A stretch of 64,000 nt of DNA from Phoronis australis (taxonomy: Eukaryota; Phoronida; Phoronidae), in NCBI GenBank assembly GCA_002633005.1, contig NMRA01000133.1, positions 816,307 through 880,306 on the forward strand, in the 5' to 3' direction. The position numbers were made by a program, and so were the translations under genes. The notes under the pieces are model-generated. The model did no database searches and had not been told where the DNA came from. It saw only the letters and a program-made list of their open reading frames with translations. Positions 44,014-57,800 of the stretch are shown here, one piece after another. Every line of letters starts with the position of its first letter. The stretch's first letter is position 1.

Positions 44014-47000
44014 ATGGAACCTGGCTATTTAATGGTAAAAATAATTCTGTCCATCTCCTTCTGTGTGTGATGCAAGATGTTTTGCGAAAACCCACCAATG
44101 CTTATCTGGTTGTAAATTGAAGATATGGAGCCACAGTATAACCGGGTAATTAGGAATAACTAAGTTTCTTCCACGAGAGCCAGCTAGACTTCTGTGCAAG
44201 AAACGGCTAGGTTTTGAAGTTGATGAAGTGCTGTGAAATGACAATTGACGGTTACTTTAATTGAGTTTTCAAATGGTGTCTGACTGGAGGAAAAGTGAAA
44301 AAAGTATTGTTTGCTACAGTTAGTACGATGAATGCTTCCACAGTAAAAGGGTGGAAGATGGCATGCTAAAAAGTTTCTGTTCCTATTGTTATTTCTCATA
44401 AATACTAAAGCTGTCTGTTAATAGTATAGGTAGGTTCCAATGTGAGTAGACATACGTTTCAATTAACTTCCTATGTTAGATGTGTGAAGTCCATGCAAAC
44501 ATGCCTAGCCAACATTTTTCCTCATACCGTAATTCCAATGTAAAACTTGACAAAATCGCTTTAGATTGCTAGTTCTTGTCAGCATGATAGAGCCAGAAGG
44601 AAGAATTATTGAGATACTGACAGGTACGATATCACAGGGAGAGGAACATTTACATGCTATATGTATGAAACAAAACATTAGTGATAGAAATTATAAATGC
44701 AAAAATGTGCGGTGGTCACTCCGCAAACGCGTCCTAGTCTCTCAATAACTTTTTACAGTTGCAACATTTAGCAAGCTGACCTGTTGTGACATGTGACTTA
44801 TTTTGATTTAAAAATAGATCACACACTCATTCTTCATGACGTCATCCGTGACTTTTACGTTCTTGAAAAGAAAACCTGCCGTTGTCAAGTCTCAAACAAT
44901 ATTTGACACAACAAGTGATGCGCTGCAATTTGCTAATGCTTGTAATGAAGTAGTAGAGATTGCTATATGAAAATAATGAAATTGAACCATATTGCATGTT
45001 GGAGAGAGCTCAACTCAGTACAGTTTTATCCCCGGGTAGTTTAATCCCGTCGGACTGGCGCACACGTCACGAGAGTAGAAAGTTATTGAGTGATTGGGTC
45101 GTGCTTGTGGGCACTCCCTTGATAATGCCGTGGTCACCTTTGTCAGTGTGCCTTTTCTGGTCAGCTCTCCCATTGTAGCTGCACAGCACTGGTTAATATT
45201 TGAATAACTATGCCTGCGGTGGTATTTTTTAATGCTTTCCATTTTGCAATTCCATTGTGATAGACCGTCCTGAGTAACCAGAATCTACTAATTGGTTGAA
45301 ATTCCTGCCGTACCATTGAAATTCCAAAATTCTGATCAATGCATCTCTGGGATTCACAAAAGGTAGTTTCCCTAACTTTCTTGATGTAATTATTATTATT
45401 AATTGTCCATACAACATGAGCAGATATTAGAGTATTCAAATTAGTGCCCTGTGCTCAGTTTATCATATGAAGTTCTGAAAATTTCATGAAGGTCATTTTG
45501 TGTTGTGCCGTGTTAAATCTTCAAAACTGACTATGCATGGCATTTGTATTTCAGCTATCTGGGTTTGTCCCCTGTTATTCCTAAACAGCTCCTCATATTA
45601 ATCTAATACTTTGCCCCAATATACAAACCATGTATTATCAGGGAAACATCTCATTATCATAAATTTAAACACATGCCCTGCATAGCTATGGGGATGTCCT
45701 AACACAACCATTTTGCACACTTATATGTGTCATATTTCAACAATGCCAAGTCTTCAGCAACTACCAATGCTAATAAATCTAAATATTTCTCTTAATCCAG
45801 CAATGCTTGTAATGTTGTGTGCAGCTTGAATCACCTAGTGCTCATCTTCCATTCAAAGTTTCAAATGCAAATGCCACCNAAAGTGGTTTTCTACTGCTAT
45901 ATACATGTAATTTCCCTGTTTCTCATTAAAAGTGCAGTCTGTTGGGTTTGAGGTGGTCATCAGTTTCACACACAACTCTGGACTTCTTATTATTTGGTCT
46001 GGACAGCAAAGAAGTCTGATGGAGGTCAAACATTGAGGTATTCTAAAACAGCATGGCATATTGTGGACCATTTAGTCTTACATTAGATTAGAAAACTTAC
46101 AAAATTACTGCTTGTTTCTAATTTTGTTTGTTAAACCAGCCTTTCTTTCCAGACCTGCCTGGGGGCTAATTATTAGAATCATGAAATGAGTAACTCCGAT
46201 AAATAGGTCTAAAAATTTTCTTCATTCAATGGTACCATTTGGTCTCTACTTTCAAAATGAATCTGCAGATCACCAACTAATTTGAAGCTGCCCAGTCTTA
46301 TAAAGGGTGGTCATCCCTTTCATAAAACATAAATGTCCTTTTAAAGCTGCATTAAACTTATGCTTTCTGTCAAAATAAATTCTGTAATGTCAGTTACCGT
46401 TATAATTTTGGTTTTATGTTTTTTACTCAGTTTAAAAGTCATCTCTGGGTTGGAGAAGAACCAACCTAAAATATTTCAGATCACACCATAGTTATAGTTC
46501 TTTTGAAGCCATTAAATAACCTCTAATTTGTCTAAGAAACAATTTGAGATCAACTTTATACTGGTAAGTGGCCTATCTCAAAAATTGTATTTATTTTAAC
46601 CAAAAACATTGTTTAATGCATCTTTTACCTGGCAATGCCCTAAAATTTGTGCCAATTTTAGGTGGTTTATAAGTTGGAAATGTCCCTTTAAGTAAAGTGT
46701 CTGTTTCAGAATACTACTGAACATGTCAATCTGTTTAACCTTTCAGTTAACTGCCTTACAGGTCTTAAGCCTTTGTGTTCTGACTTAAGAGTTTTGGTTT
46801 ACTTTTTAAAAACAGATGTACAATTTTTTGGTTAATGTAAGTGAAAGTAGCCTAATCAACACCATAGTTGTTAACATCGTTTTGCTGCCTTGTTAGGGAA
46901 AACAACTGTAAAACTGTCTACACTATAAATAACTTGCACTTTTTATGTGTGGGTGAATTCACTGTGTTGTTCATTGGTTCTTTAAATACTGTTTCTCGGT

Positions 47001-47204
47001 CACATCTGTTGTTTTTACTGGCTCACACGAGGTAATAGGATTACAGCTAAATGGGGATTAACTTGTTTCTTACAGGACAGTAGTATTAGTCAAACTGTGG
47101 GATCATTTTTGTGATGTTGGTTGCCATGACATTTTCTGTGAAAACATGTCTACAGTACGAGCCAAAAGTAATCGGACAAAATGACCTGGAATTCCCCCTC
47201 ATAG

Positions 47205-47280
47205 AGAGAGGGAGGGACGGAGGGACGGAGGGAGGGAGGGGGGAGGCAGGGAGGGATGGAGGGAGGATGGGAGGGTCTCC
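47205..47280. repeat. Purine tract (GGGA/GGAGGGA)n
   Basis: About 75 nt of nearly pure purine with many GGG runs on the + strand, able in principle to form G-quadruplex or triplex DNA. Confidence 0.8.
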
Positions 47281-48387
47281 TCAACAGCCTCTTCAATGGC
47301 AGAATGATAGAAGCTGAATTCATCATCAAAGTAATCTTCCCATATGTTTGAGAGTGAAGGGAAATTACTGGAAAGTTGTTAAAATGGCAAAGTCATTCTG
47401 TAATAGAATTTTTGCTGCCCTATTTGTGAGCAGTTTTATTTTGCTGTTAACTGAGTTAGCTGCCATGATCATTTGATTACTTTTGTCTTGTACTGGAGCT
47501 GTATTGTTTGATTACTTTTGTCTTTTACTGTATAAGAAAAGACACAGATACCATAAAACAGGCTTACTCTCTATTTTCTATAACTGAAATGAGCAAAGTA
47601 GATAGTAAATTATGTACTGGGTCAGACTTTAAGGTGCTTGGGAGTGTAGACACATTATTGAGACAACCTTTGAAAATTTTTTGCTTTCACAATATTAATA
47701 ATATAACTATTACTCAGGCTTCTAACTATAATAATCATTTTATGGTGTTTATGGTGATGACAACAGACATCACACTACAATAATCATAAGTGTTGGTGTT
47801 TTTATTATTATTATATAAAGCTTTAAAACCCATTGGTACCAATTGAAATACACCTAATTTTTTGAAATTTATGAAGTTTCCATCCATCTTTTGGATTCCT
47901 AGTTGCCATTTGTTTAGCCAGAGCTTCATGACATTTCTTTGTCATATCAGTTATGTATTTATGTAAATGCAGCGACTGTGATATTTACAAAATGATTTCA
48001 TGGATGAACACACAACCCCCTGGCAATAGACATGCTTGATGCTATTCAAATAATTAATGGTAAGTAAATGCATGATAACATCATTCTTTACTAGCATATG
48101 ATAATCCAGCAAACTATAAATATCATGAGACAGTGATATCATGAAATCTGTTTATACGTCACCATTATTTCTTTGTGTAGGAAGTTTCAAGGGGAATAGT
48201 GACATTAACTTTTGTGGCCAAATGCCATTTGACATATGTAGGCCTAGTGCGGTTTTATTATGACTACGGGAACACAACAAAAACATCAGGTAACTTCCTA
48301 CTTTATCGTTTGGTGATTAATTGTTTTGCATTGCAGATCTTATGTCTTGGCATGAATAAATGGCTGTATGTGTGATACTACGTAAAC

Positions 48388-48842
48388 ATGGAGAAGATAT
48401 TGGAAGAGCCCTCATCTACTGAACAGAACAGCCCTAGACGCAAAAGATCTTTGAAAATTAATATGCCTTGGACAACATTGACGGAGGAGGAAAGAAACTT
48501 AGGAATTTACGAGGACAATGCAGATTGTGAGGATTTGTCCGACTCAGATGATGATGATAGTTGTTATGGAGATGAAGAATACTATGTGGGTAACCACGGC
48601 AACAGTGTTCATTTTAAAGACCATTCAGACATCCATAAGGACAAACCAAAATTTCAGAAACTCGATTTGAGTAGTTTGACTGTTCCACCTCTTGATTTTG
48701 ATATGGGGGCAACTGATCTTAAGCTGCGGGACACTGACAGTTTGGATGTCATGATCTCTGGTGTTAGAGGAGGAAAGACAAGCACCCCTACAAATACAGA
48801 ATACTCGGAAATCTCAGAACTCAGGGAAATTGAATACGACGG
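48388..48842 (+). CDS. Gene B exon 1 (coding start)
   Basis: Begins MEKILEEPSSTEQNSPRRKR; includes PWTTLTEEERNLGIYEDN and an Asp/Glu cluster. The donor GACGG|gtaagt leaves phase 2. A possible acceptor upstream (TTGCAG at 48331-48336) would make 48337-48387 5' UTR. Confidence 0.8.
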
Positions 48843-51800
48843 GTAAGTCCATGCGATGTTTGAAAAATTAGGCCAATGATAAAAATTCCTCAAATTTGAA
48901 CAAAAATAATAATTGTCCTTTCCATGTTTAAAAGCATTACTAAATTTTACGATAAAATCTCATTAATTTAGGACAATGTGAAAGACAAGTGAAATTTTAT
49001 TTATTTCATATTTTCATAAAAGGTATTTATTGACAATATTGATTTTGGCCCAGGTAAGTAGTAAAAAACTCAGCATAATTTTTGTTAACATTCGGTATTT
49101 ACATAATATATACAGCATCAAATTTATGCTTTACCAAGTTCAAGTTCTGTTCTACAGCTAAAAATTGTTGGCACTCAGAACAACATTAGACCTTTAAAAA
49201 ATGAAAAAAGGGAAATTTTTGGCAATTGTTTTTGTCTGAAATTGTTAAGGTTTTACCATACTCGGAATTTCCCCCTGTGTTGGTTGTGTTGCAACGATTC
49301 AACAACTTGTCGTTGCCATTGTCGTTTAAGAAAAACATAGAATCAAAGTAGATTCCGATGCAGTAAAATTTTGTGATTTTGCCGAAATGTTCACGTTGAT
49401 GAGGCGATGGCACCTCCCACACCTCGGCATCACACAGATCTTTGTGTGGTAGCGAAAAATATCATCATCAGATGTTAACCAGAGAAATAGAACATCGGTG
49501 TTTCATTACATAAACCTTTTATGTGAGCTTTAATCCAGATGACAGTGATTTCCAAATCGAGGCTAAATCTAAATATCAATATGTTAAGCGTTGCTGCTGT
49601 CTTTTTTCTGCCATGGCGGCTTGCAGGCCAATTATCTACCTTGACGCAAATAGTTACTCAAACGGATACCGGAGAACCCAAACCTATTGCATCAAATTTG
49701 GGTATTTTTTATCAAATTTGCTCTAGTAAAAATGATTCTAACCTAACCTTTCTCGAGGAATTTAATTTAAGAAGTCAAACACTTCGAAAAATCTCCAGTT
49801 TTTTTTCAGGAAATATTAAGTTTATTTTAGCCAGTGTAATATTTCTGCTAAGCCATCGTTAATGCAGTAATTGTTCTGCTCCACACAAAAGGACCTGTCG
49901 ACAGATCAGCGGTCTTGATAAGCAAGCTTCTTGATGACAGCCGCTGTTGTAATAATTTAGTAACTATGTATAAGATATTGTGAAAGGTGGGGTGTCCAGT
50001 TTCTAATGTCATCCAGTCTCCTTGCCAATCATAGGGAACAGCCTTTTCAGTATTTAGTGATAATGTCATTACATCGAGCCTTGAATCAGAAACGGAATCC
50101 GATTCAGATTCAGAAAAATTTTCTGCTTCCCTGCACCCTTCATCAGTTAACCTTTCGCATACATTTCAGTGAGAATTTGTACATTTTTACCAGAGAGCCC
50201 CACCAGAGCAACATGTCGCCATACCAAAAGCTTTCGGCTCCAATCCTTCATGTACCCAATGCTGGTCTATTTTTAGAGTTGGTGAGGCTTCATCAAGGTT
50301 TTGTAAGACCCTAGAAAAATGACTAAATTTGGCTAAATTGGGAATATCATATCTTAGAAATGGCCGACTCAGGGTTCATATGAAAGTTTCAGGTTCTATG
50401 CCTTATACACTGTTCTCTAAAGCGCCGTTAGAAATTATTTTTAAAATGTCACAATTTTACATGATGGCGTATCAAAAATAGGACTTATTATTTTGATGAA
50501 AAAATAACGGTTGCATGAAAATGAAACAAAATAAGTTAGATCTGCGTTTTTGAGATTTCATCTTTGAAAGATGAAAAACATTTATATGAATCGAAATTGA
50601 TTTTGTTGTTTTTCTATGCAGGTACTTTTCATGGTCATGTGATCCAATTCATGGTCATGTGATCTGATTCATGGTCATGTGATCTGATTCGTGGTAGATT
50701 GTTATTAAGTCATACATAAAATTTTACAGTCTTTGTACATCAGAAAATGTATATTTTCACTGAGTTAACATAAAGCTTGATACTGAGTCGCTTGCAGTGT
50801 CGAAACAATCTCCTTTCTTCTGGTGTGCAGCTATTTAGCAAAACACCGAGAGACATAACAAACAAATTAAAACACTAGCTATATTTCGAGACTGCATGTC
50901 TTATCATCAGCCAATAAGTGAAATGAACATTATATGTAGCGTAATAAACAATGAAATACACATGACAGCGAGAAGAAGTGCATACAAGCAGAGAATGTGA
51001 AAGAAACGAGATTGTTTTGACACTACGAGCGACTAAGTATCAAGCTTTCAAACAAAAAGTTTAGTCGCGTTTTCAACAAAGTTTGTGTTAACAAAGGGCT
51101 GCTACCAAACTGATTTCACTGAGTTAAAGTATAAATACACATACTTGTCCATAAAGTCATACATAACATTAAGTCATAAGTAGCGGCAAACAAATCAGGT
51201 CAAAATTGTAAAACCTAAAATTTCAAGAAAACGTGACAACTGCCTTGGGTTTTTCGACAAGCATCTGTAACCACAGCTAATAATTTCTTCCGCCCTACCC
51301 CACTTTTGGGGCCACAGTGATTACAAGTATTGCGATTTACCCTAGAACAGGTTACCCTACCTTGATAATCTGGACTAAGTTGTCACAAGTGGGGTAAGTT
51401 GCACTAGTTTGAATAGCGTCCTGACAGCACTCAAACCTAGCGACAACTCATTCCAGGAGTATTGTTCTAGGCTAAGTCTGTGTGTTATGGAAAGCCAGAG
51501 CAGAAAAAAAATCCAAGACACAAATTTTCTATTCAAGAATTAAATTCCCTGCAGAACCAAAAAATCTCAAAACCAAAATTGATCACACCAGAACCTATCA
51601 TATTTCACATCAGGACCAAAATTAAACATGTCAGGACAGAAAATATATCACACCCCGGACATATAATTTCTTACAAGGAGAAAGTTTCCTTCCAGGAAAA
51701 ATTTCATGCCAGGAGACGTGACAGTGTTGGTCTGCTGTGTCTTTAATACTCAACCGTATTCAAGTCCAGTGTGTCCAAGTGTACATTGGTTTCTGGTGTA

Positions 51801-54800
51801 AAACGTGGAAGAGACAACAGAAATTCAACCTGATTGTCGTTGTGTACCTATTACATCATCTCTTTGAGGGGCCACGTGCTTGTGGATGGTTACGTGGTCT
51901 CCAGGCATGAAATTTTCCTAACTTATGAAATTTTCCTGACATAGTAAATTTTTTGTCCTTGCGCATTAATTTTTTGGTCCTGACATAATAAATTTTCTGT
52001 CCTGGCGTGATAAATTTTCGGTCTTTACATTTTGAATGTTGGTCCAGGGGGCATAAGTTATAGGTCATAGCATGATAAATTTTGGTGTTTAGTATAGTTT
52101 TTGGTCCTGCAGAGAACTTAACTCTTGAACAGAAAATTTGTGTCTTGGAATTTTTTCCGCTTTGGTTTCCCACAGTATGTGGAAGTCACGTTAGACTCAC
52201 AAACTGCTGATTACTGTTTCTACTTCGTTAGCGTATGAATCTCTTTGTACAATAGATAGGTTCATTAGGTAGTGCAAACGTGTTGAAATTTCCAGAAGTC
52301 TTTGGAGAAATGAGCTCCAACTAGCAAGTCTTGTCATTACACTGTTATTTACAGCCCTGTTGAAATCTTAATTGAAGTCTCTTTACTGTATCATGCACTG
52401 TGTTTACGGTATTTAATTACGAATAACTTAGACGGTAACGATTTTTACGCAAATGCTAAGCTGTGAGCTATGGTTAGGCAAAATAGAAAAATTCCTAATT
52501 GCTTACTAAAGAATGCAGTAATTGATATAATGGCTAAAAGAAGAATTTTCAATTCTCAAGTTGTAGGATTTCTTTTTTTACTTACAGAAATTACTTGTTT
52601 TAGTCTCAATATGAAGGGAAAATGATGGTTTTGGATCCTTATTTTTTAGTCTTATGCAGTGAAAGTAAACCAAAGTTCCCCTAATGGGAAAGCACCTTTC
52701 GATGTGCCGTGGACTTCTCTAGATACTTTAGGGTAAACGGACTGTACCATTTCTCGTTCACTTGTGTGCAGATCTTGATAGCGTACAGTGTTCTCCACAC
52801 TCAAAAATTCAAGCAGGTCACGTTTACAACCACTTTAAAATTTCAGACAGTTTGCAGCACGAGCATATCATAGCAAACACACAAAAATGATGATGCTTTT
52901 TGTTCAAAATGAAAAAAAAATTGCGCTTCATGCTATTTAAACAGGTCAGAGGCAAAACACATTGTCGTGACCTGTGAAAACAGGTCATGGAGAACACTGT
53001 GTAAGATATGCCTTATGATTGCATATTTAGACATAACTCCAACGTCATAAACCACAAATAGATGTCTTGCTACAACTGAGCAGTTGAGTTTATAGTATCC
53101 AGAGTTTTAGTGAAGATTTCATGGCTCAGTGCATTAGGTATATCATGTGTTTTCAAAGTTGTGGAAGCTTATAAAATAAATACCAGCATTAGTCTCTAAT
53201 AACATTCAATACAAATGTGGTTTAATGATGGTATAAATGAATCACCTGAAAAGCTCTATTGAGCATAATCACCATTGCAACAGCAGTATAAATTTCAATT
53301 GTGAAACCGTAGTGTATAACAACCCTCAGCTTTTATACTGTGGCGTTGAACACCATGGAATTCAATTGATCGAATGAATAGGTTATAAAAAGAAAAACAA
53401 ACAAGAGGGGTTATCAAAAGAATAAAAGTAGAAATAATAAACGGTTACTTTGTATCTCTAACAGTAATGTTCACGACATATCTTTATAGTTTTGGTAACC
53501 ACCAGTTGCTGCTGTAGCATGCAACGCAAACACTAAACGCGTTGGACTGTACTTTGATCAGCACCAAAATTCTCCAGTTTGCACAAGACTGTTGAAGTGG
53601 TATTTTTTTAAGCAATGTGATGACTGTCATGGATATTTTGAAAAAAGCCGAGCACACCCTGTCCGAGTGTAGCAGCAGTGACATGGAAGCACTGGACGTG
53701 TTTGCTGAAGATGGTTGCTTAGTAGAAACGGTGAAACCTCCCAGTCCTGTCTTCCTTGAAGATGAGTGAGTTATAAAGCTATGTGTGATGAGTAATTTCT
53801 ATTATGGGAATTGATATGCAAAATGTTCAAGATGTTTTGTACCCTGTTCAAGTAAGTTGGTCAAAAACTAAAATCCATTTGTGTATTAATCTCATAAAAT
53901 CAGTTTTATGATATTCCTTGCTGTGATAGGATTTTATTTCCATTATCAACAAGAACATCAAAATCTACAGCAAGTCAAGAAAATGCATCACGGTGAGGAA
54001 CGTTATGAGACATAGTGTATGAAAGTAAAAGGCCTACGTTAATTTGACATTCATTCTTTAGCCAGCTAAACAAGTCAAATGCAGCTTTGAAGATGACATC
54101 AACCAAAAATTTTTGGTGGAAATCCATTAATCTCTTTCTGGCCTAATACTGGTGCTCACATTCAACATTCTTGTTTTGGTGTAATTATTTTGCTTACATT
54201 TATTCCAAATACAATAGTAAGTGGACTCTCACAGACATGATTGTTACTTGATGTGATACCAAAATGAATACCGTGTGATGTCAGTAACTGAATCGGGCGC
54301 TTACACTTCTCGTTTCCATCTCAAAGTTAGCTGCCATTGTGTTATTTGTTCATTGAGTTAACCCAAATAGCCTAATGATTATCGAGTATCTTTGATATTC
54401 TCTTGATGTCGACATTAATAAGCCAGGTGTCGTCACGCACTGCTGTGCTCTGTTTCAGTTGGTAGGTAGCCTGGAAAAATTAACATATTTGATGACATCC
54501 ACATGACTAATGACCACCTGCGTTGCACAATTATTTATTATTAGAAGTCCACGTGTAGTGGAGAACGAAGTAGTTAGAACAAAGTAGTTATGACGCCAAC
54601 GTTGACCAAAATATCACCTAAGAATCAATCTTACGTCATGCCCTTGATACCTAAGAAGTGTGGAAAGCTTTTTATTGGCTTCACTCCACACAGCTAATTG
54701 TGCACCACTGTTGAAAATTACATCACCATAGTGATAGTGTGACTTTCCCAATTAGTGTCATCTATAGATTGCCTTGAGTACGAAGTTTAAAATCAGTGCA

Positions 54801-57800
54801 AAATACGTATAAAATAAAGACATATTAATCGACATTTCAGTTATTATCACTGAACCATTCTCAAGACAAATGCCTCAACCAAAACATCAACCAATACAAT
54901 GTCTTTGTTTAGGGTATGCACTGATTTGTAAGTTTGTTCTCATATTTTGAGCAAAAACAATTTCTTCCATTGTGCCATGTCCTCCACATTTTCTGCCTCT
55001 GCTTTGATCATTGCCACCACTCTGTCTATGTTTGGTTAGATTGGAACAAGTACACCTTGGGCAGATGTAGTGTTCCTACAGGCCTCATCTGAGTGTTGAA
55101 AGCCAATGTACACAGTCTCACTCAACAATCTTAATTAAATGGTGCACTATCAGTGCTGATAATGAAAAGGTATTCGTGAATGGGAGCCTGCATCCTTTAT
55201 AACCAAAAAATAATATCGTGGTATAGAAATGGCATATGTAGAGGACTCTACAAACTGGTCCTCACTGTGTTCCTCACTCATAGTTACCTGTATTTCTACT
55301 TAGTTACCTATCATTAGCTGATGTTTATCAAAAATTTATTCAAGTGCTGAAATGTCAGTGCCTCAGCAGTCAAAGACTTAAATTCCAGTTTACATTTTTG
55401 TTTCAATCCCATCACCATACATTTTACTAGTACTTCATTACAAGCTCTGCATTTAGCTTATAATTAGATGAGGTGTCAGGTGACAATGAAGGTAATTTTC
55501 TCACTCTGTTCAGAAGAGCTAGTTGTTATTTCCCAACCACGTAAGAATAGGAAGATTATATATCACTGGGCAGGGGCGGTAGGAGGTGTCGATTACTGGT
55601 AGGGGATGTAAATCACTGGGCAGGAGTGTTAGGGATGTAGATTACTGGACAGGGGCAGTAACGGGGATGTGGGTCAGTAACGGGGATGTGGATGATTGGA
55701 CTGCGGAGTTAGGGAGGTATAATGTATATTTTCGACAGACAAAAATATTTATTTGGTTCTGAGCCTTTCTGTCAATTACTGACAAAAATTTGGAAAGTTC
55801 ATTATTCATTTCAGAGAATTAGCATTAATGCCCATTTTGGTAAAGATTGGTGTGATTTGGCATATTTACTGTCCGCCTTTTGTAAATTTTGGTTTCCTGT
55901 AGACAATCTGTTGCAATAATTTCATAGCCTTTGTTATGTTATGTGTTCAGTGATTACCTTATAGCCACAAACAGACTTCTGACTTGTAGCAGCCATTCTT
56001 TAGCAATTGCTCTTGCATTTCAACGGTACTCAGCAAAAATATTATTTATAATCTGTGGTAGCTCTTAAGTTTATGTGTAAGAACTGAAGACCTTCCAGAA
56101 ATCTTGTGTCTGTCAAGCATAGATTGCAGCCTACAGAGTTATGAGGAAGATAACAGTGGGGTCAGAGTGCAGTGAACTAATAATAACTATAAAGAAACTA
56201 ACACACTGTTGCTGCTTCCCTGTAGCCAAGAAAAACAAGATGGAATGTTAAACTTGACTGGAGCACAAAAAATACTTGAGTGTATTTGATTACAGGTTTG
56301 TGAATCAGGTATCACACTGTTTCATTGTCATCACCATTAAGATTCTTATTGCTGAAATATATTTATAAAAAGGGAAAGTTGTAAAATTTCCGTCACTGTG
56401 TGCTTAAAGTGGCTTTAATTGGCCCGCCTTAAATCCAGAAAAACAATATTTAGACTTTTTACCATTATGAAATAAAATGGAGATGATTTCAGAGCTTTGA
56501 AGGAAGTAACTGTTTGTTATTGCTTAAAATCAGGCTTTGCTAGTTCATTACAAAAACATCCTGTTTGGTTTCAATTCCAGGCAGCTGTTTCTAAATCCAG
56601 ACTAGAATTTCTGATAAACGGGCCTTTTGAGGAAATCAGAACTTGTACATCTTATCTATTCGTAGAGAAGTGCAAACTGCCGTAATGGGCTGAGTTTCTA
56701 AACTGGCTTGTCATGACATGTCATTATATGCGTGGAGCGTAGTCTCAATGAAATCACTTCTCATATGAGTAAGGAAATGTCAATACCAAATTTAAAGCCG
56801 CAAGTGGTTTGAATAAAAAATTTGCTACTTGGGTGGACCTCAGACAGGGTGGACCATGAGATTATAACCCTTTTAAGTTGTCCAGTAGCAACTTGTTATG
56901 TAACAATATGAGACTCTATTTTTATACACAATGCTTTTACAGTGATTTTTAAGTACAATGGGGTGAGTGTTCTTTTCAAATATTATACAAATTGTTTGAA
57001 CCTGTTCAACACTTGTCACTTAAATAAAATGAAATTTATTCATTCATATTAACTTATTTTCTGGAGTAGATTGACTATGCTTTAGCGAACCAAGAAAAAC
57101 GATTCAGTTCAGAGACCAAAATATCCAAAGGCATCTTCAACTAAATATGTTCACAAGTTCTTACTAGTTTACAACATGGCCAATAGGTGGGGCATGCAGT
57201 TAGGGCAATGGTCTGGCATCCAGCCTCTCTTAGTATTGGTGTCTGGTCAGCATATTTGTCATCTGGTTCATGATTGGTCAATCAAAGATCAAGTCAATCC
57301 TGTATTTAAATCAGTTAAATATAAAAGGCATGCTTGCACAACCTTAACTGACATAACTTGAGTGATCACCTTGTCCACTGCTCAGGAACTCCAGTCTGTG
57401 GTTTATGGTACAAACTTGCTTCCATTTTTGCATCTCTTAAGTCCCATTTAGACATCATCTTTTGGCCCGGCGCAACTGACACGGAGCAAATTGACCCGTG
57501 TCAAGCAGCCGTTTACACACACAACTCACTAACCGTGGCAAGACGGAAATTACAGGCTGGTGAGACTGGATCGCACATGCGCAGGTTTACAAATGAGAGT
57601 TGCAGAGACAAAGAACCCGTACGTAGGTCATTGCACAAGTGCAGTAGAGATGATCCTTTCCGCCTTACTCCAGTTTCGCGTTTAGACTTATAATTGACAC
57701 GGCGCAAGATGTTCGGGCGCAAATTACTCTACCTCACAAACGGGTGGCAAAAGTTTTCCACAGCGGTGTCAATTTGCACCGTGTCAATCCTTTTACACAC

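Larger units (their letters stand above)
41330..44623 (+). other. Low-confidence candidate gene start: three phase-compatible exons
   Basis: An ATG at 41330 (AAAATGG context, in-frame TGA at 41303) opens MEELNMTCGCGPGAAFQIWW … to donor AAAG|gtatag (41399, phase 1). Then 41618-41729 (TTTCAG|TA … CCAGG|gtaagt, phase 2 out), encoding SDTCNNTCHGQDHWGYAGAL…, and 44565-44623 (TTTAG|A … ACAG|gtacga), encoding LLVLVSMIEPEGRIIEILT. Phases agree at both joints, but no later exon was found and the middle piece coincides with a hairpin. No family recognised. Confidence 0.25.
42190..48330. other. Repeat-poor intergenic stretch upstream of gene B
   Basis: AT-rich DNA with two minisatellite-like tracts (43586-44013, 47205-47280) and one unresolved base near 45879. 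Apart from the weak exon candidate at 44565 nothing coding is supported. A 48181-48288 segment with AG/GT borders and an open frame could be a 5' UTR exon of gene B, but the intron to 48337 would be only 48 bp. Confidence 0.45.

Noticed and set aside
43641-44015. Minus-strand 124-residue frame of 13-residue repeats
   Set aside because: It is the translation of a 39-bp minisatellite; the period being a multiple of 3 keeps the frame open. No start context, splice sites or non-repeat coding sequence.
56580-56684. Open segment AAVSKSRLEFLINGPFEEIR… after a good acceptor
   Set aside because: Ends in TAA with no donor; could only be an alternative terminal exon, and AT-rich DNA yields such frames often.
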